Of a stretch of DNA of 39,401 nt, positions 21,930 to 33,503 are shown piece after piece; the stretch's first letter is position 1, and each line of letters starts with the position of its first letter. The notes below the pieces were generated by a model. That model saw only the letters and a program-made list of their open reading frames with translations. It did not search any database and was not told the origin of the DNA. The DNA is from Priapulus caudatus. Its lineage: Eukaryota; Priapulida; Priapulimorpha; Priapulimorphida; Priapulidae. A program made the position numbers and the translations under genes. The stretch covers positions 61,884 through 101,284 of the forward strand of contig NW_014578087.1 of assembly GCF_000485595.1 (NCBI RefSeq), in the 5' to 3' direction.

Positions 21930-24900
21930 ACGAGTCCTGGATACAGCGGGGGTTAGCTATAGTATGTAAATAACAGTCAATGATCAAGTAGTCAGCACCC
22001 TAACGTTTACTTATCGTCTCAAACTACACCGGAGGCTTTAGCTATAAGTGATGACCGATTAACACACTACATGAGGTCAGCGCGCTACGTACATGATTTG
22101 ATTACACGGGGTTAAGCTCATATACCGTCACGTAAAAGCCATACCTACCCAGCAGTAGGCCCTGACGTACGCACCTCGATCACAACGCGCGGTATTACGC
22201 CCGTATATATGTCAGGTTCAACATACGAGGGGAGCGAGTGAGCTCTACGGCCCTACGTACGACTGTCTGAATACACGGGGTCCTCTCTCACCTTTATCAA
22301 TGTCAGTAACATAACTACATGAGTAGGAACTACGTACGATGTCTAGATACACGGGGAGATTTTAGCTAGTATATGTGCAGTAACATACTACATGGAGTAG
22401 GCCTTACACGAGCGTCCCTCCGACCTACACCGGGGGAGCAGTTTACTATATATTTCCGAGTATTACATACTCCAATGAGTAGGACTAGCGTAGCGGATTG
22501 CTGATAACACGGGAGTTTAGTCTATATCAGTGTCAGTGAACCATACTACCATCGAGTAGCGCCTACTACGATGTCTGATACCACGGGGTTACTACGCTAT
22601 AATATGTCAGTAACATACTAACAATGAGTAAGGAACTACGTGACGGATGTCTGCATACGGACGCCCGCGTCTTCAGCTACTATTAATGTCAGTCAACATA
22701 CTCACATGAGTAAGGCTACGTACGATTGTCCTGATACACGGGCTTATACTATACTACGTCAGTAACCATACTACATGAGTAGGCCCTACGTCACGACGAG
22801 TCGTCCGCCTGACTCCAACAACTAACGCACGCTCCAGCTCAAGCACAGCGACAGTTCACTGATACACGGTGGTTTAGCTATGATATGCAGCATCAACAAT
22901 ACACTCACACATGAGGTAGGGAGCCGCTAGGGCCAGTAGCGAATGTCTCCGATACACGGGCGTTTAGCTACTATATCTACATCACACACACCAGACACAC
23001 ATTCAAGTGCTTACCACACACATCTTTTCACTATGCCTTCTCTTATGTCGTACATGAGTGAGGCACTAACGACACCACGAGCGTCATCGATACACGGAGC
23101 GAGCGATTTCCTAGCTATATAATATGTCAGTAATCAATACTAACATGAGCCTAAATGCACCTAGGCACAAGCCTACGAGAGAGAGCGAGTCGTCGCTCCA
23201 ACACCCCGGCGTCTCCCTGTATCCCAGCGGCCCGCCTGAACATAACACACACCATCTGCGAGGCCGAAGACGTCTCCTCGGCCCCCGCCACCGCGCCCTC
23301 ACCGTTCACCGATAGCCTGATTACTATTCTGAAGTACCACGAGAGTTGTTACGTTAGCTATATCATATCGTGACGACTTAACGATCTACGCTAACGAATT
23401 GAGTATGGGCACTCTCACGGTACTGAACTGTCTCGGATACACGGGAGCGTTTAGCTTATATAGTCGCGCGCGGCGGCTCTTCCAACACGAACTTCTGGCC
23501 GAGATCGGCCGCGTTCTCCGGTATGTCGTCATGTGTATCGTGCGATATATACTGATACTTTAGAAGACTCGAGTGCATGTAATCAGATAATTGTTTTCAA
23601 AAAACGTTGTCTAAAAAATCTAGAATAATATGTAAAGATCTGAAATTTTTTCCTTAAAGTGTGAGAGTGACCAATCTTTTCAAAAAAAGAGAATTATGGG
23701 CTAATTTTATTGATACAATTTGCGAGCTTTATTTTGATATTATTGTGAAACCATCATTCCTGGCTTTAGAAAGCATCAATACATAATTCCAATTTCCTTA
23801 AATAAAAGCAAAGATGCATTGCAGTAGTTATTGATAGATATATTATCTTTGCAAAGTCAGTCTGAGACCGGCGGCGGGCAACGGTTACACCTCCCGTTGT
23901 CAATAAATTTCCCACCACACCGCGACGCTACACACAATCACACCTACACTGTGCGGCGCCAGACGCACGACAAAAACCGCGCATTCACACACCACATACG
24001 GGCATGGCGCAGCCCACAATACAAACAACGCCCACGCGCTCGCTACACACCCCCACAACACACATACCACAATTTTACATCTGGGCAACTACGTCACCGC
24101 GCGACACACGGAGGAACGGCCCCACGCGCGAACAGGGCACGGGCCAGCACCGACGGCCCGCCGAGCGACACACACACACACACGCCGAGCGACACACACA
24201 CCGACAACACCCATACAGCCATACTCCACACGGGCACAACACCAGCCACATCACCACATACACATACACATACGCAGCCATCACACCATCAGCGAGCCAG
24301 GTATCACCATCCCAGCATACAATACACATACACAGTAGGCACCATACACACATACACATACAGGCACCGCCACACATAACATACATCGATACACACTACA
24401 CATACACATTACACTCCCACAATTACATCATAGCCACACGATTAAACACAAACACATCAATATCGAACGATAGGGACGAGCGTAACGATTGTCTTGATCA
24501 CGGGACATTTCAGGCTAATATTATGCTCAGTAACAGACTACAGTGAGTAGGCCTACCGTACATGTCTGATACACGGCGGTTCTAGCTATATATGTACATC
24601 CACATATACAAAACAATTACCTAACAAACTATTCAGAGTACGGCCACAACTGTACGAAGTCTGACGTACACCGAGGGTTTTACACTCAATAAACTACGAG
24701 CACATTATAAATCAACATTGACACATCGACATACGTAGCGACCTGACACGTACGATGTCTGATGTACACGCGTGGTTTTAAGCGTATAATATTGTCACTA
24801 CACAATTATACCTCACACCACTGAAAGCACAGAGTCACTAACCAGTACAGTAATGTCTGAATAAGCACACAAGGCAGCATATTCACGATCACATACACAT

Positions 24901-26075
24901 CTGATGTCAGTAACATACTACAGTGAGTACGGCCTACCGTAGCGATGTCTGATAGCACGGGGTTTCTATAGATACGCATGCGTCACCACGTGACCACATT
25001 AACCAGCTCTGAAGCTAGGCCCTTACGTGAACCGATATCTGATACACGGGTTTTAGCTATATACGACATCAGTAACATACTACATGGAGTAGGATACGTA
25101 CGGATGTCTGAATACACCGGCGAGTCGTTTAGCTATATATGTCAGTAACCAATACTACATGACTAGGTGCGTGCTACGTACGCCATGTCTGATACACGGG
25201 GTTATTAGCCTATATACGTCAGCTCACAATACACTACAACATCGAAAGATATCAGCCCTACCTAACGTACCATACCACATATGTCCATGCGTGATCACAG
25301 ACGGCGGTGCGTGTTATCGCTCGTATTATTAGTGGGTCAGCTAGATTTGTCACACTTAGACAATTTTACCGCCTACGTACGATGTCTGTACACGGGGCTT
25401 TTAGCTATCAATTCTATGGCTCAGGTCACACACTACCTAACATGAGAGCAGTTCAGGCCCCTTGACTGTTACTATTATACTGATACACGGGCAAGTTTAG
25501 CTATATTATATGTCCAGTAACATTACTACATGAAGTAGGCCTACGTACAATGATCTGATACACGGGGTTTAGGCTATATTCATGTCAGCATAACATACAC
25601 TAACATGAGTCACGACCTAGGTCCGTAAACGATCTGTCATAAGCACGGGTTATATGCCTATATAATGTCAGTTAAGCATACCTACATGAGTAGGCTATCG
25701 ATTACGATTGTCTGCACACACGGGGGTTTAGCGCAATAATATTGAGCTTTTAGTGTATAGGTGTTACCGTGATTACCATCTACGGATGTTAGTGTGGTTC
25801 CTATTGTGCGTATGCATGTCTTTGAGTTACAGCCTGTGTGGGCTGATGTGCTGGTGTGTGTGGTTTATGTCTATTATATGATTGTGTGCTCAGGTTGAAC
25901 ATAGACTACGATCAAGCCTGGAGGAGTGCGTGCGCCTACGTACGAGTGTCTGGATACCGTACGGGGGTTTAGCTGATATATGTGCTCAGGTACCAGTACA
26001 ACATGAAGTAGGCCTACGTACGATGTCTGATACACGGGGGTTTAGCTATCATATGTCAGTAACACAGCTACCCAT
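21930..26075 (-). repeat. ~66-bp satellite, orientation B (inverted)
   Basis: The same unit in reverse complement: TTTAGCTATATATGTCAGTA, ACATACTACATGAGTAGGCC, TACGTACGATGTCTGATACA, CGGGGG. Good copies lie near 22360-22400, 22720-22790, 25050-25200, 25500-25570 and 25990-26060. The unit contains the palindromes GTAGGCCTAC and GTACGTAC. The array is interrupted by an AT-rich segment (about 23560-23860) and a CA-rich segment (about 23900-24450). Confidence 0.9.
23560..23860. other. AT-rich unique segment interrupting the satellite
   Basis: About 300 bases without satellite words and with much lower GC than both sides, containing runs such as TTTTCAAAAAACGTTG and TTTCCTTAAATAAAAGC. No open frame or inverted termini were seen. 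Confidence 0.6.
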
Positions 26076-26079
26076 ACCA

Positions 26080-29000
26080 CCTACCGGCACGATGGTTCTG
26101 AGAGAGAGCATGGGCTGTGTATTAGATCGCTTTATAGTATGAACGCTCTATACTACACAAAACTCACACTTAAAACTAGTCTCTCGTATCTGAATCAGTT
26201 CGCATCGACCCTTAAGTCCTCACTGATCACTATTCTCGATATAACTAGGCTATACTTTTATATTCGCTATTAAGATTAAGACAACCTAACTAGACATATT
26301 TTTCCACCACGTCTGACTGTAGAAAAACAATGCAGCACTCAAGACGCAGTTTATACACTATACAATACTGTACAATTTTCACATATCAAGAGGAGTAATT
26401 GCGACCATTATCTATGAGACGCTAGCTAATCCTGCGGTGAGCTAGTATGAGCCCTGATACCTTAGGCCGCGGACATAAGCACATATTACGCTGTTCTCCT
26501 CCGCAGAGCAGTAATGTCCCAACCTGAGCACGTCCAATTAATATAATGCCGAGGACGATATCGAGCAGAGCCTGGGTATATTCGCGGGCAGCCGCCGAGG
26601 AGGCCGCACGACCATGCGTTCACCAAAACACTCCTCTCTCGCCCAGTTCGCGATGCTTCCTACCAGAGTGCATGAGCAAACATAGCACTCATAGCCCGAC
26701 ACTCCGGACCTCAACACGGAGCAGACCGAGAGCACACTGCCCACCTCGCTGTAGTAACAGGTAGTTCTATATACACCGCGTCGCAACTAGTAACACGACT
26801 CAAATCCTACCCATGTGGTATTGTGAGTAATGTTGCCGTAGTGTGTGTGTGTGTGTGTGCAATGCTGTGTGTGTGTCGCGCCCGCGCGCTGGCCGTACGG
26901 TGGTGCACAATGTCGACGCTGCACGGCGCGCAGATCGCGTGGCCCACGGTCAGCGTACCGCGAGCATACTGACGTAGGCGCATTTGTTAGCAGTGCCAGG
27001 TCGCATGCAGCGACGTGGCGGTCGGGCATCGTTGGCTGGCATGTGTGGGTAAGGGGCTCATACATCCGTTCATGCGCCGTCGAGTGTGCCGTGATGCGCT
27101 GTCGCGTGCGTTGTGTGTGTGGTGTGGAAATTATGTGTTATATTGTGTGTGGATAGCTTTTTTCAGATATCTTAGCAAAAAAGTGGAAATCTGAAACTAC
27201 ACTCGCGAAGTTCCCCCTCATGTGCCCTACAACCCGGGCACCGCAGTGACATCATCGACTTGATGACGTCCGTGTTGGAACACAGTACAACACCGCACCA
27301 GCCAGCCCAACCGGCCCGGCCCTTCACACGCACATCCAACCCGACATCGCTATAGGAAAAACACCACAAGTGAGGCAACCACCAAGTTTTACACATCCGT
27401 TATTGCGTCAGAAATGTAGTTCGATTTCCTATACTCAACGAACTAAATCACAAACGCTCGCCTTCAAGATGTGTCTCATTGCGTGCGGGTGTCTAGAACA
27501 CAGAATATGGCACTGGACTCTCTGCTACCACCCGAATGGTAACTGTAATGCGAAAGAATCTAGAAGATATCGTTGACCAAAGAACGGACAATTGGTGAGG
27601 AAAAAAAGAAGGTGGACACACTCTGGCTGCGGACATGAAATTACTCCCACGGAAAGAGTGCACGGCGCGCTATTGCGCTGGCTGCGCTAGCACCGACTAT
27701 CTAATGTGTACCGTAACACCGCGCGAATCCATATACGATACGTATGCCGCAAGCTGATCGCTACTCGAGACTATAATGTATATAGAAAGGATGCAAGGGT
27801 ACACATATTCTGACGCGTCGTGCAGAAAATGATTATGCAGTGCATCGTAAATCACAAGCGAGTCAAACACAACACAAATCACTAACCACTGCGAGAGAGG
27901 AGCACTAGACCAACATGCAGCTGCCAATGCTTGCACCTGAATCCCGCTCTGCGTGTTGGGTTTGTATCTTCCGTAATATCGTGTGAACAGCGCGCTGAAC
28001 CTATCCAAGCTCAGCGGCTATAGTCGGACTGGCGGCGAGTCATTGAGCATTGCGTTTCTTATGATCAAAATTATACAGCGCCACAACTAGAATAAGTCCG
28101 CACATCGGATTTTTCTCGCATTCGCTGCATGTTGTGATGCGTACACATAGCTCGCTGCGGTTATGGGCGATTTTTCTAAAATCGTGGTGCGGATGCCAGT
28201 AGATCCCACTCTATACTAGGAGGAACATCGAAGTGCCGAAGTTTCCATTGCGGCCACCAATAACCCTATTCAATGTATAGAAAATTTAAAATCCTTGTCT
28301 CAAACTTACAGTTCATAATAACTTTATTATTGCTTCGTATATGTGTACTCGGTACGTAGAAATTGTGCAATCTTGTTTAAATCACTATGTTATCCTACAT
28401 TGGCAATTCAAGACTGGCAAACGAACCTACCTAATAAGGATAAATAGCTGCTTTTCGGGGGTTTTCCCCAGATAACATTATTATGTGCGCGGCCTTTTCT
28501 ACGTGTTTAAAGCTAAACAAACCGCTCGAGGCTATGGAAGATAGTTTTACCTTATGTATGGTCTTGACATAAACTGTGCCTGTGTCGACGAAGCGTTTAC
28601 CCGCGATGGACGAAAGCCACAACTGAATCATCACGGTTGTTACAACTATAGATCTCATATTATGTGCACATATATTATTGCATACTTCCTTGGCTGACCA
28701 GTTCCAACATAGCAGCCGTGTGCGCTGTGCCCTGTGTGTGGTGATTGATGCTATGCGTCGGTAAACAGAGAGCCAGCTAACAGCAACGATCAATATAGTG
28801 TATATCAGACTGAGGAAGTCTAATTACGAAAAACACGTGACGATTCTTACCATCGAGCACGATATAGCTCCGATGCTCTGGCATCCGCAATGAGCACCTC
28901 ATGTGCTAGACAGACAAACCCTTACAGTGATCTGCCCATGGACTAGATAGATCGATTATTTCGATTAATGGGGACTGATTGATTTCGATGAATGGGCACT

Positions 29001-29125
29001 CGGCAATAGGAGTAGTATGGCATGTAAAAGTAAAAGGTATAAAATGCGAAGTTTATCATTCTTAATCATTATCAAAAAACGCTACCACAAAGGCAGGGGA
29101 TGCGCATAGCGTAGGATCTGTGATA
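26080..29125. other. Intergenic, no gene recognised
   Basis: Mixed-composition sequence with a (TG)n run at about 26840-26858. No frame longer than about 120 residues was seen and none resembles a known family. Satellite words stop at about 26065. Confidence 0.55.
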
Positions 29126-29129
29126 AGTC

Positions 29130-29710
29130 CCTGCCATGCGACGGATGGATAAGACGCACGGGCGGAAAACAGTACGGACGACGGACAGACCGGAAGGACG
29201 GACGCGGACGGCGACGAGTACACCACGAGTACGCGATACAAGACAGACAGCAGGAGCCATGGATGCATTAGTATGATGACTAGGGAATCGACTGATCGAG
29301 AGGGTGCATTGTGATAGATCGGTGGTATAGTGTTGGACATCGGAGACTTGGATTGGACTCGGCAGGATGTGAGTAGATGGATGGAAACGTGGACTTGGCA
29401 TTGTAATAGTATTGGTATATGATGGATAAAAGCAGCTGTGCGCACAAGACATAATAGACCTGGCACTGAGGAGTTCTTGTATAGAGAATGGTATCTCGCC
29501 GCCAATCTGCGCCATACTAGGAACTGGATCGGACTGGATGGATGGAATGGATGCGATCGGAGTGGAGGATTGACTAGGATGGATGGCACGATGGTATTCG
29601 AGATGCGCATGGATGGATGGATGGACTAGATGGAGGCCTTGGGACACTTAGTGCACAGAAGTGGAGTGATGATGGGATGGACTTGGCACTGGATTAGGGT
29701 GGGTGGATGG
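29130..29710. repeat. GGAT/GGATG-rich degenerate repeat
   Basis: Scattered ATGGATGGATGG, GGACGGAC and TTGGACTTGG words. The densest part is 29530-29630, with ATGGATGGATGGATGGAC near 29609-29626. It is a decayed tetra/pentanucleotide array. A second GGATG-rich stretch lies at about 30970-31270. Confidence 0.7.
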
Positions 29711-29719
29711 CCATGCGCC

Positions 29720-30070
29720 TAGGCGATTCGCTGAAGGGCTCGTTCAATATTAGAAAAACGCTCCACAAACATACCGAGCGTCTGTGGGATGTCCCCCTGC
29801 CATCACCAAATGGATTGGATGGACGATAACGATTCATGATGTCCAGAACCTATTGGCAAGATCAGGATGGGCTCTACGCGACTCTGGACATGGATTCGCT
29901 AAGGCGTCTATTCAATGTAATATGAAAAGAGCTTCAACATCGTGATGAAGTCGGCTGATGGGAACACAGGACCACCGAGTCTGTATGGCAAGCCCTTCAG
30001 CTCGATATAAGGCCTCGTGACTAGGATACAAGGAGCGATGCGATGACTCGCGATAGGAAAGCCTGAGTGA
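29720..30070. repeat. ~172-bp degenerate duplication
   Basis: GATTCGCTGAAGGGCTCGTT near 29723 is echoed by GATTCGCTAAGGCGTCTATT near 29893, each followed by CAAT...AAAA..GCT..CAACAT and later by a TGGGATG or GATGGG stretch. Two loosely similar units are seen. Confidence 0.45.
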
Positions 30071-31530
30071 GTTAAAAGTGGCAACCCAGATTAATTTAGT
30101 GAGCCTTCCGACGAGGATTTTGGTGATGGTGGTGGTAACGATGTGTGGAGGATAGATGACGAATAGGTAATCGAATCAGGAGGTGGATGACGGATGGACG
30201 TAGTATTATGTGTAGCGGGGCTAGGCGGCGGATTGCAAGGCGATGAGTCATATACAAAGATTGCTTCTCCGACGGCCGGATTCGGCGAAGAACGACGGTC
30301 CGCTTCAGACTCATAGATACCGTGTCATAACAGACTACTAACGGAACAGTTTTCACATGAAGGCGGAGCGGCTTGTCGTTGCTCTGGCTGGTGTGTACAC
30401 GCGCTCGGCTTACAGTAACAGTCATTTGATTTATGGTGATTGATGCATTGCGATAGCGCTCACGGAAGCGTTCATTCCGTCCTGTTTGAGCGGCGGAACG
30501 AAAACGCAGATGCGATCTGTTTTTATGTTTGTTATAGCAGTCTGTAGCAAGAGCAAGGCGGGGTCTAGAACTTGATTTAGCCTATTGCTATCATCGGCAA
30601 AGCGCAATTCTATATTCTGTAACCACATAGGATTAGTGGGAGTTTGCCTGTTTTCCGCCCGCTCACCTCAATGCTATCACCAACGTCATCGGCTGGCGTC
30701 AATAGCTGATGCTCACGGCCCGGCGGACGGAGCTGCAGTGCGGCGGAAGAGGAAGGTTTTTGCGGCTAAACGTTAGTCAGCGTGATTGATAGATAGCTTT
30801 AATGACAATTTCATTTTCATTCAAAGGGCCCACCGCGGCTTTCTGGGGTGTGTATCCGTCTTCGCGGCGGGGGGTAGTTCGCTGGACGGGGAGATGACGG
30901 GGAGCGAGCCTCATAGGAAAACACTCACCGAGCAGTGCGTTGAACTCGCGAACACCCCGGTCTATTAAAGAATGGAGTTAGATGGAACTGAGGATGATGC
31001 GATGATTAGGATGGATCTCTGATTTGATTATTATTGGTAGACTATGAAGCGATCCGACGTGAGATGCTCGATTGGATGATCCGATAGTTGCGGCATGATG
31101 GATGGACTGTGGGCAGGTAAGACTACTATAGGGCGTTATCGATTTTACATTATTTGTGAATGGTGAATGATGGAGTGGCGAAGACATGACGGCAACTTGA
31201 CGACGACACGACGCATTGATGGATGATGAATGGAATTAAGGATAGGATAAATATTGGAGTATGGAGAATTGCGGCGAAAGATGGATGATATGGTCGATAA
31301 TGGTAAAAGTGATAATGCACATAGAATAAATAACATAGATCTTGTTTATTTTAGTAAAGGTTTGTAGCGTGTTCGGTTCGTGTCCGCCTATATCTAACCA
31401 GCGACGCAGAAAGACGGGCTGATTGAGGGCACGAACGTATAGATGCGGCCTGTGGCCCGGCGTCCATTGCATAACTATTAGTCGCCCGTGGTACGGCTCT
31501 CAAGTAAGCCTTGCCAGCAAGCAGCGCAGC
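30071..31530. other. Intergenic, no gene recognised
   Basis: No recognisable domain. It includes a GC-rich patch (about 30690-30960) and a degenerate GGATG-rich tract (about 30970-31270). Confidence 0.5.
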
Positions 31531-31532
31531 GG

Positions 31533-31533
31533 T

Positions 31534-31600
<67 letters not shown>

Positions 31601-31607
31601 GTGTTTG
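31533..31607. repeat. (TG)n microsatellite
   Basis: About 37 TG dinucleotides, interrupted once by CG and ending in TGTTTG. Confidence 0.97.
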
Positions 31608-31664
31608 TTCGTCACTCTCGTACATGTAGTACATGTCGTAGATAGGTAGGCGCGCTCATTATGC

Positions 31665-31818
31665 TCGCGGTACTCCCAGTGATCTCTATAATTTTATTAC
31701 AGAGATCAGTGGGTACTCCAGTCCAAGGAGCTAAATATAACTATTTATTTTTATTTAGCTGTTATTTTATTTTATTTTATTAGCTGTTTATTTTATTTGT
31801 TATATTTAGCTCCTTACT
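31665..31818. repeat. Two adjacent hairpins, one with a perfect 17-bp stem
   Basis: The first hairpin pairs GTACTCCCAGTGATCTCT (from about 31670) with AGAGATCAGTGGGTAC (31701-31716). The second pairs AAGGAGCTAAATATAAC (31725-31741) with its exact reverse complement at 31799-31815. Its loop is T-rich with repeated TTATTTTA and TTAGCTGTTA words. It could be a foldback transposon remnant. Confidence 0.75.
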
Positions 31819-32024
31819 CCAGTCAAGTCCATTGTACGCGCGCCCTCTGTTGTCGACAAAACATGTTAACTATATTCTCTTACACTACAGCGTATGTACA
31901 CCGGAATTCTATTGAATGGAATGTTTTCGTATATGAGGTCTCATATCCTCCTTACTTTGGCTATATTCTAAAATACAGAGCCAATCAACCGCATACCTAC
32001 AGCAGTGAACTAAGAACGCTCAAT

Positions 32025-32066
32025 TTACACACGCACGCACACACGCGCACGCACGCACACACACAC

Positions 32067-32098
<32 letters not shown>

Positions 32099-32100
32099 CA
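32025..32100. repeat. CA/CGCA microsatellite
   Basis: ACGCACGCACACACGCGCAC followed by (CA)n, (CG)4 and (CA)n. Confidence 0.93.
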
Positions 32101-32417
32101 GGGGCGTAGCCAGCCTAAAAAAAAGTGTGTGGGAGGGGGTTCTTATTACAACAGCAGTGGAACTTTATACTATCGAAACATAGGAACAAATACACAAACA
32201 TATAACCATAACATTAAACATACACAATGCTAAATTAATTATTTCTTACTTCATTCTCACTATACTGCGGGAATGATACATATACGTGTACTGGATAATT
32301 ATCGTGTAATTAATGAGTCTAGCTCCAGACGTCTGGAGTGTTGTCTGGAGTACATGTTGACAACTTTGTCTAGATCCATTGGATGATCATAATGAATGTG
32401 GAGAAGAATGCGCGTTT

Positions 32418-33098
32418 AGCGGCGTCTACACTATGCTAAAACCCGGGTTTACCGCATCTCCACTGTTGCTAAAACGCAGGTTTTAGAGGTGGGTTTTGTA
32501 AAAACGCGGGTTTTACAGACCCGGCAATATTGCCGGGTTTTGCTCTGCTAAAACCCGCGTTTTAGTCGAGCGCCGTAGTGTAGACAGAACATGACAGAAA
32601 ACCCGCGTTTTAGCTATGTATCCCACCACTCAGTACTAGATGGGTGCATTCACGGAAGGTGGGTTTTTGACAGTGTAGACGCTGCACCACCAAAAACGCG
32701 CGTTTTACTAAAACGCGGGTTTTAAAAACCCGGGTTTTAGTCTATAGTGTAGACACTGCACCACCGAAAACGCGCGTTTTACTAAAACGCGGGTTTTAAA
32801 AACCCGGGTTTTAGTCTATAGTGTGTTGCCGCTAAATATTGTCGGGTTTTGCTCTGCTAAAACCCGCGTTTTAGTCGAGCGCCGTAGTGTAGACAGAACA
32901 TGACAGAAACCCCGCGTTTTAGCTGCACGCCAGACTCGGCTACAGGTGGCGCAACCATACCGGGGATATGCTTGATACAACCGAAATACTTAAAACCCGG
33001 CATTGACGGAAGGTGGGTTTTTGACAGTGTAGACGCTGTATCACCGAAAACGCGCGTTTTAAAAACCCGGGATTTAGTCTATAGTGTAGACGCCGCTT
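32418..33098. mobile_element. MITE-like element built of AAAACCCG/CGGGTTTT palindromes
   Basis: The left terminus AGCGGCGTCTACACTAT is mirrored by ATAGTGTAGACGCCGCT at the right end; the match extends inward through CTAAAACCCGGG. TTT flanks both ends, so a 3-bp target duplication is possible. The interior repeats AAAACGCGGGTTTT, AAACCCGGGTTTTAG, AAAACGCGCGTTTTA and GTAGTGTAGACAGAACATGA. Two blocks are duplicated: the one with TTAGTCGAGCGCCGTAGTGT at about 32562 and 32868, and the one with GGAAGGTGGGTTTTTGACAG at about 32655 and 33008. It has no coding capacity. Confidence 0.72.
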
Positions 33099-33234
33099 TT
33101 GTGTGTGTGCGTGTGTGTTTGCGTGTGCGTGTGGGGTGTACGTACGTATGAATGCGTGCATAAGTGGTGGGACGCGTGCAGACGTTTGCGCGTGTAATAC
33201 ATACATGTATATGGAGAATCCCTTCTTTTTATAG

Positions 33235-33413
33235 CTGTTTCTCGAATGTCGGAAGAACTGGTGGCGCGCAGGAGCTGGGGCTCACCTCTTACTGCATCAA
33301 TCGCTACGGCAGTATCATCCACGAATTTCTACACGCTCTAGGCTTCCACCATCAGCACAGCACACACGACAGAGATAACTGGGTGGAAATTATCTGGGAC
33401 AACATTGAACCAG
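33235..33413 (+). CDS. Astacin-family (M12A) metalloprotease, active-site exon
   Basis: The exon follows the acceptor TTTTTATAG (33234) and ends at donor CAG|GTAACG (33413/33414). It encodes CFSNVGRTGGAQELGL, the lead-in typical of astacins (C-W-S-x-V-G-R-x-G-G-x-Q), then IIHEFLHALGFHHQHS and DRDNWVEIIWDNIEPG. The zinc site HExxHxxGFxH is complete, with catalytic Glu and three His ligands. The Glu that normally follows the third His in astacins (HE) is Gln here. The two Cys upstream (CFSN, SYCIN) fit the conserved disulphide positions. These enzymes are usually secreted and cleave matrix, growth-factor precursors or dietary protein. The signal peptide, propeptide and N-terminal half of the catalytic domain must lie in upstream exons that I could not find. 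Confidence 0.9.
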
Positions 33414-33503
33414 GTAACGGTTGCTATCCCAGACACGATAGTTGGTGAACAGATAGCGGTTGCTAGGCCAGACACGATAGTTGGTGAACAGGTAGCGGTT
33501 GTA
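33412..33503 (+). repeat. 39-bp direct repeat beginning at the splice donor
   Basis: Two copies plus part of a third. Each begins CAGGTAACGGTTGC, CAGATAGCGGTTGC or CAGGTAGCGGTTG and continues through CCAGACACGATAGTTGGTGA. The donor itself is the first copy's start, so at least one further CAGGTAGC donor-like site follows at about 33489. Confidence 0.85.

Noticed and set aside
29062-29647. Two ~185-residue minus-strand frames
   Set aside because: They lie in a GGAT-rich degenerate repeat (Ser/His/Pro-rich translation) and overlap each other in different frames.
32900-33151. 83-residue frame upstream of the astacin exon
   Set aside because: It runs through the palindromic MITE-like element and shows no astacin propeptide or N-terminal catalytic motif.
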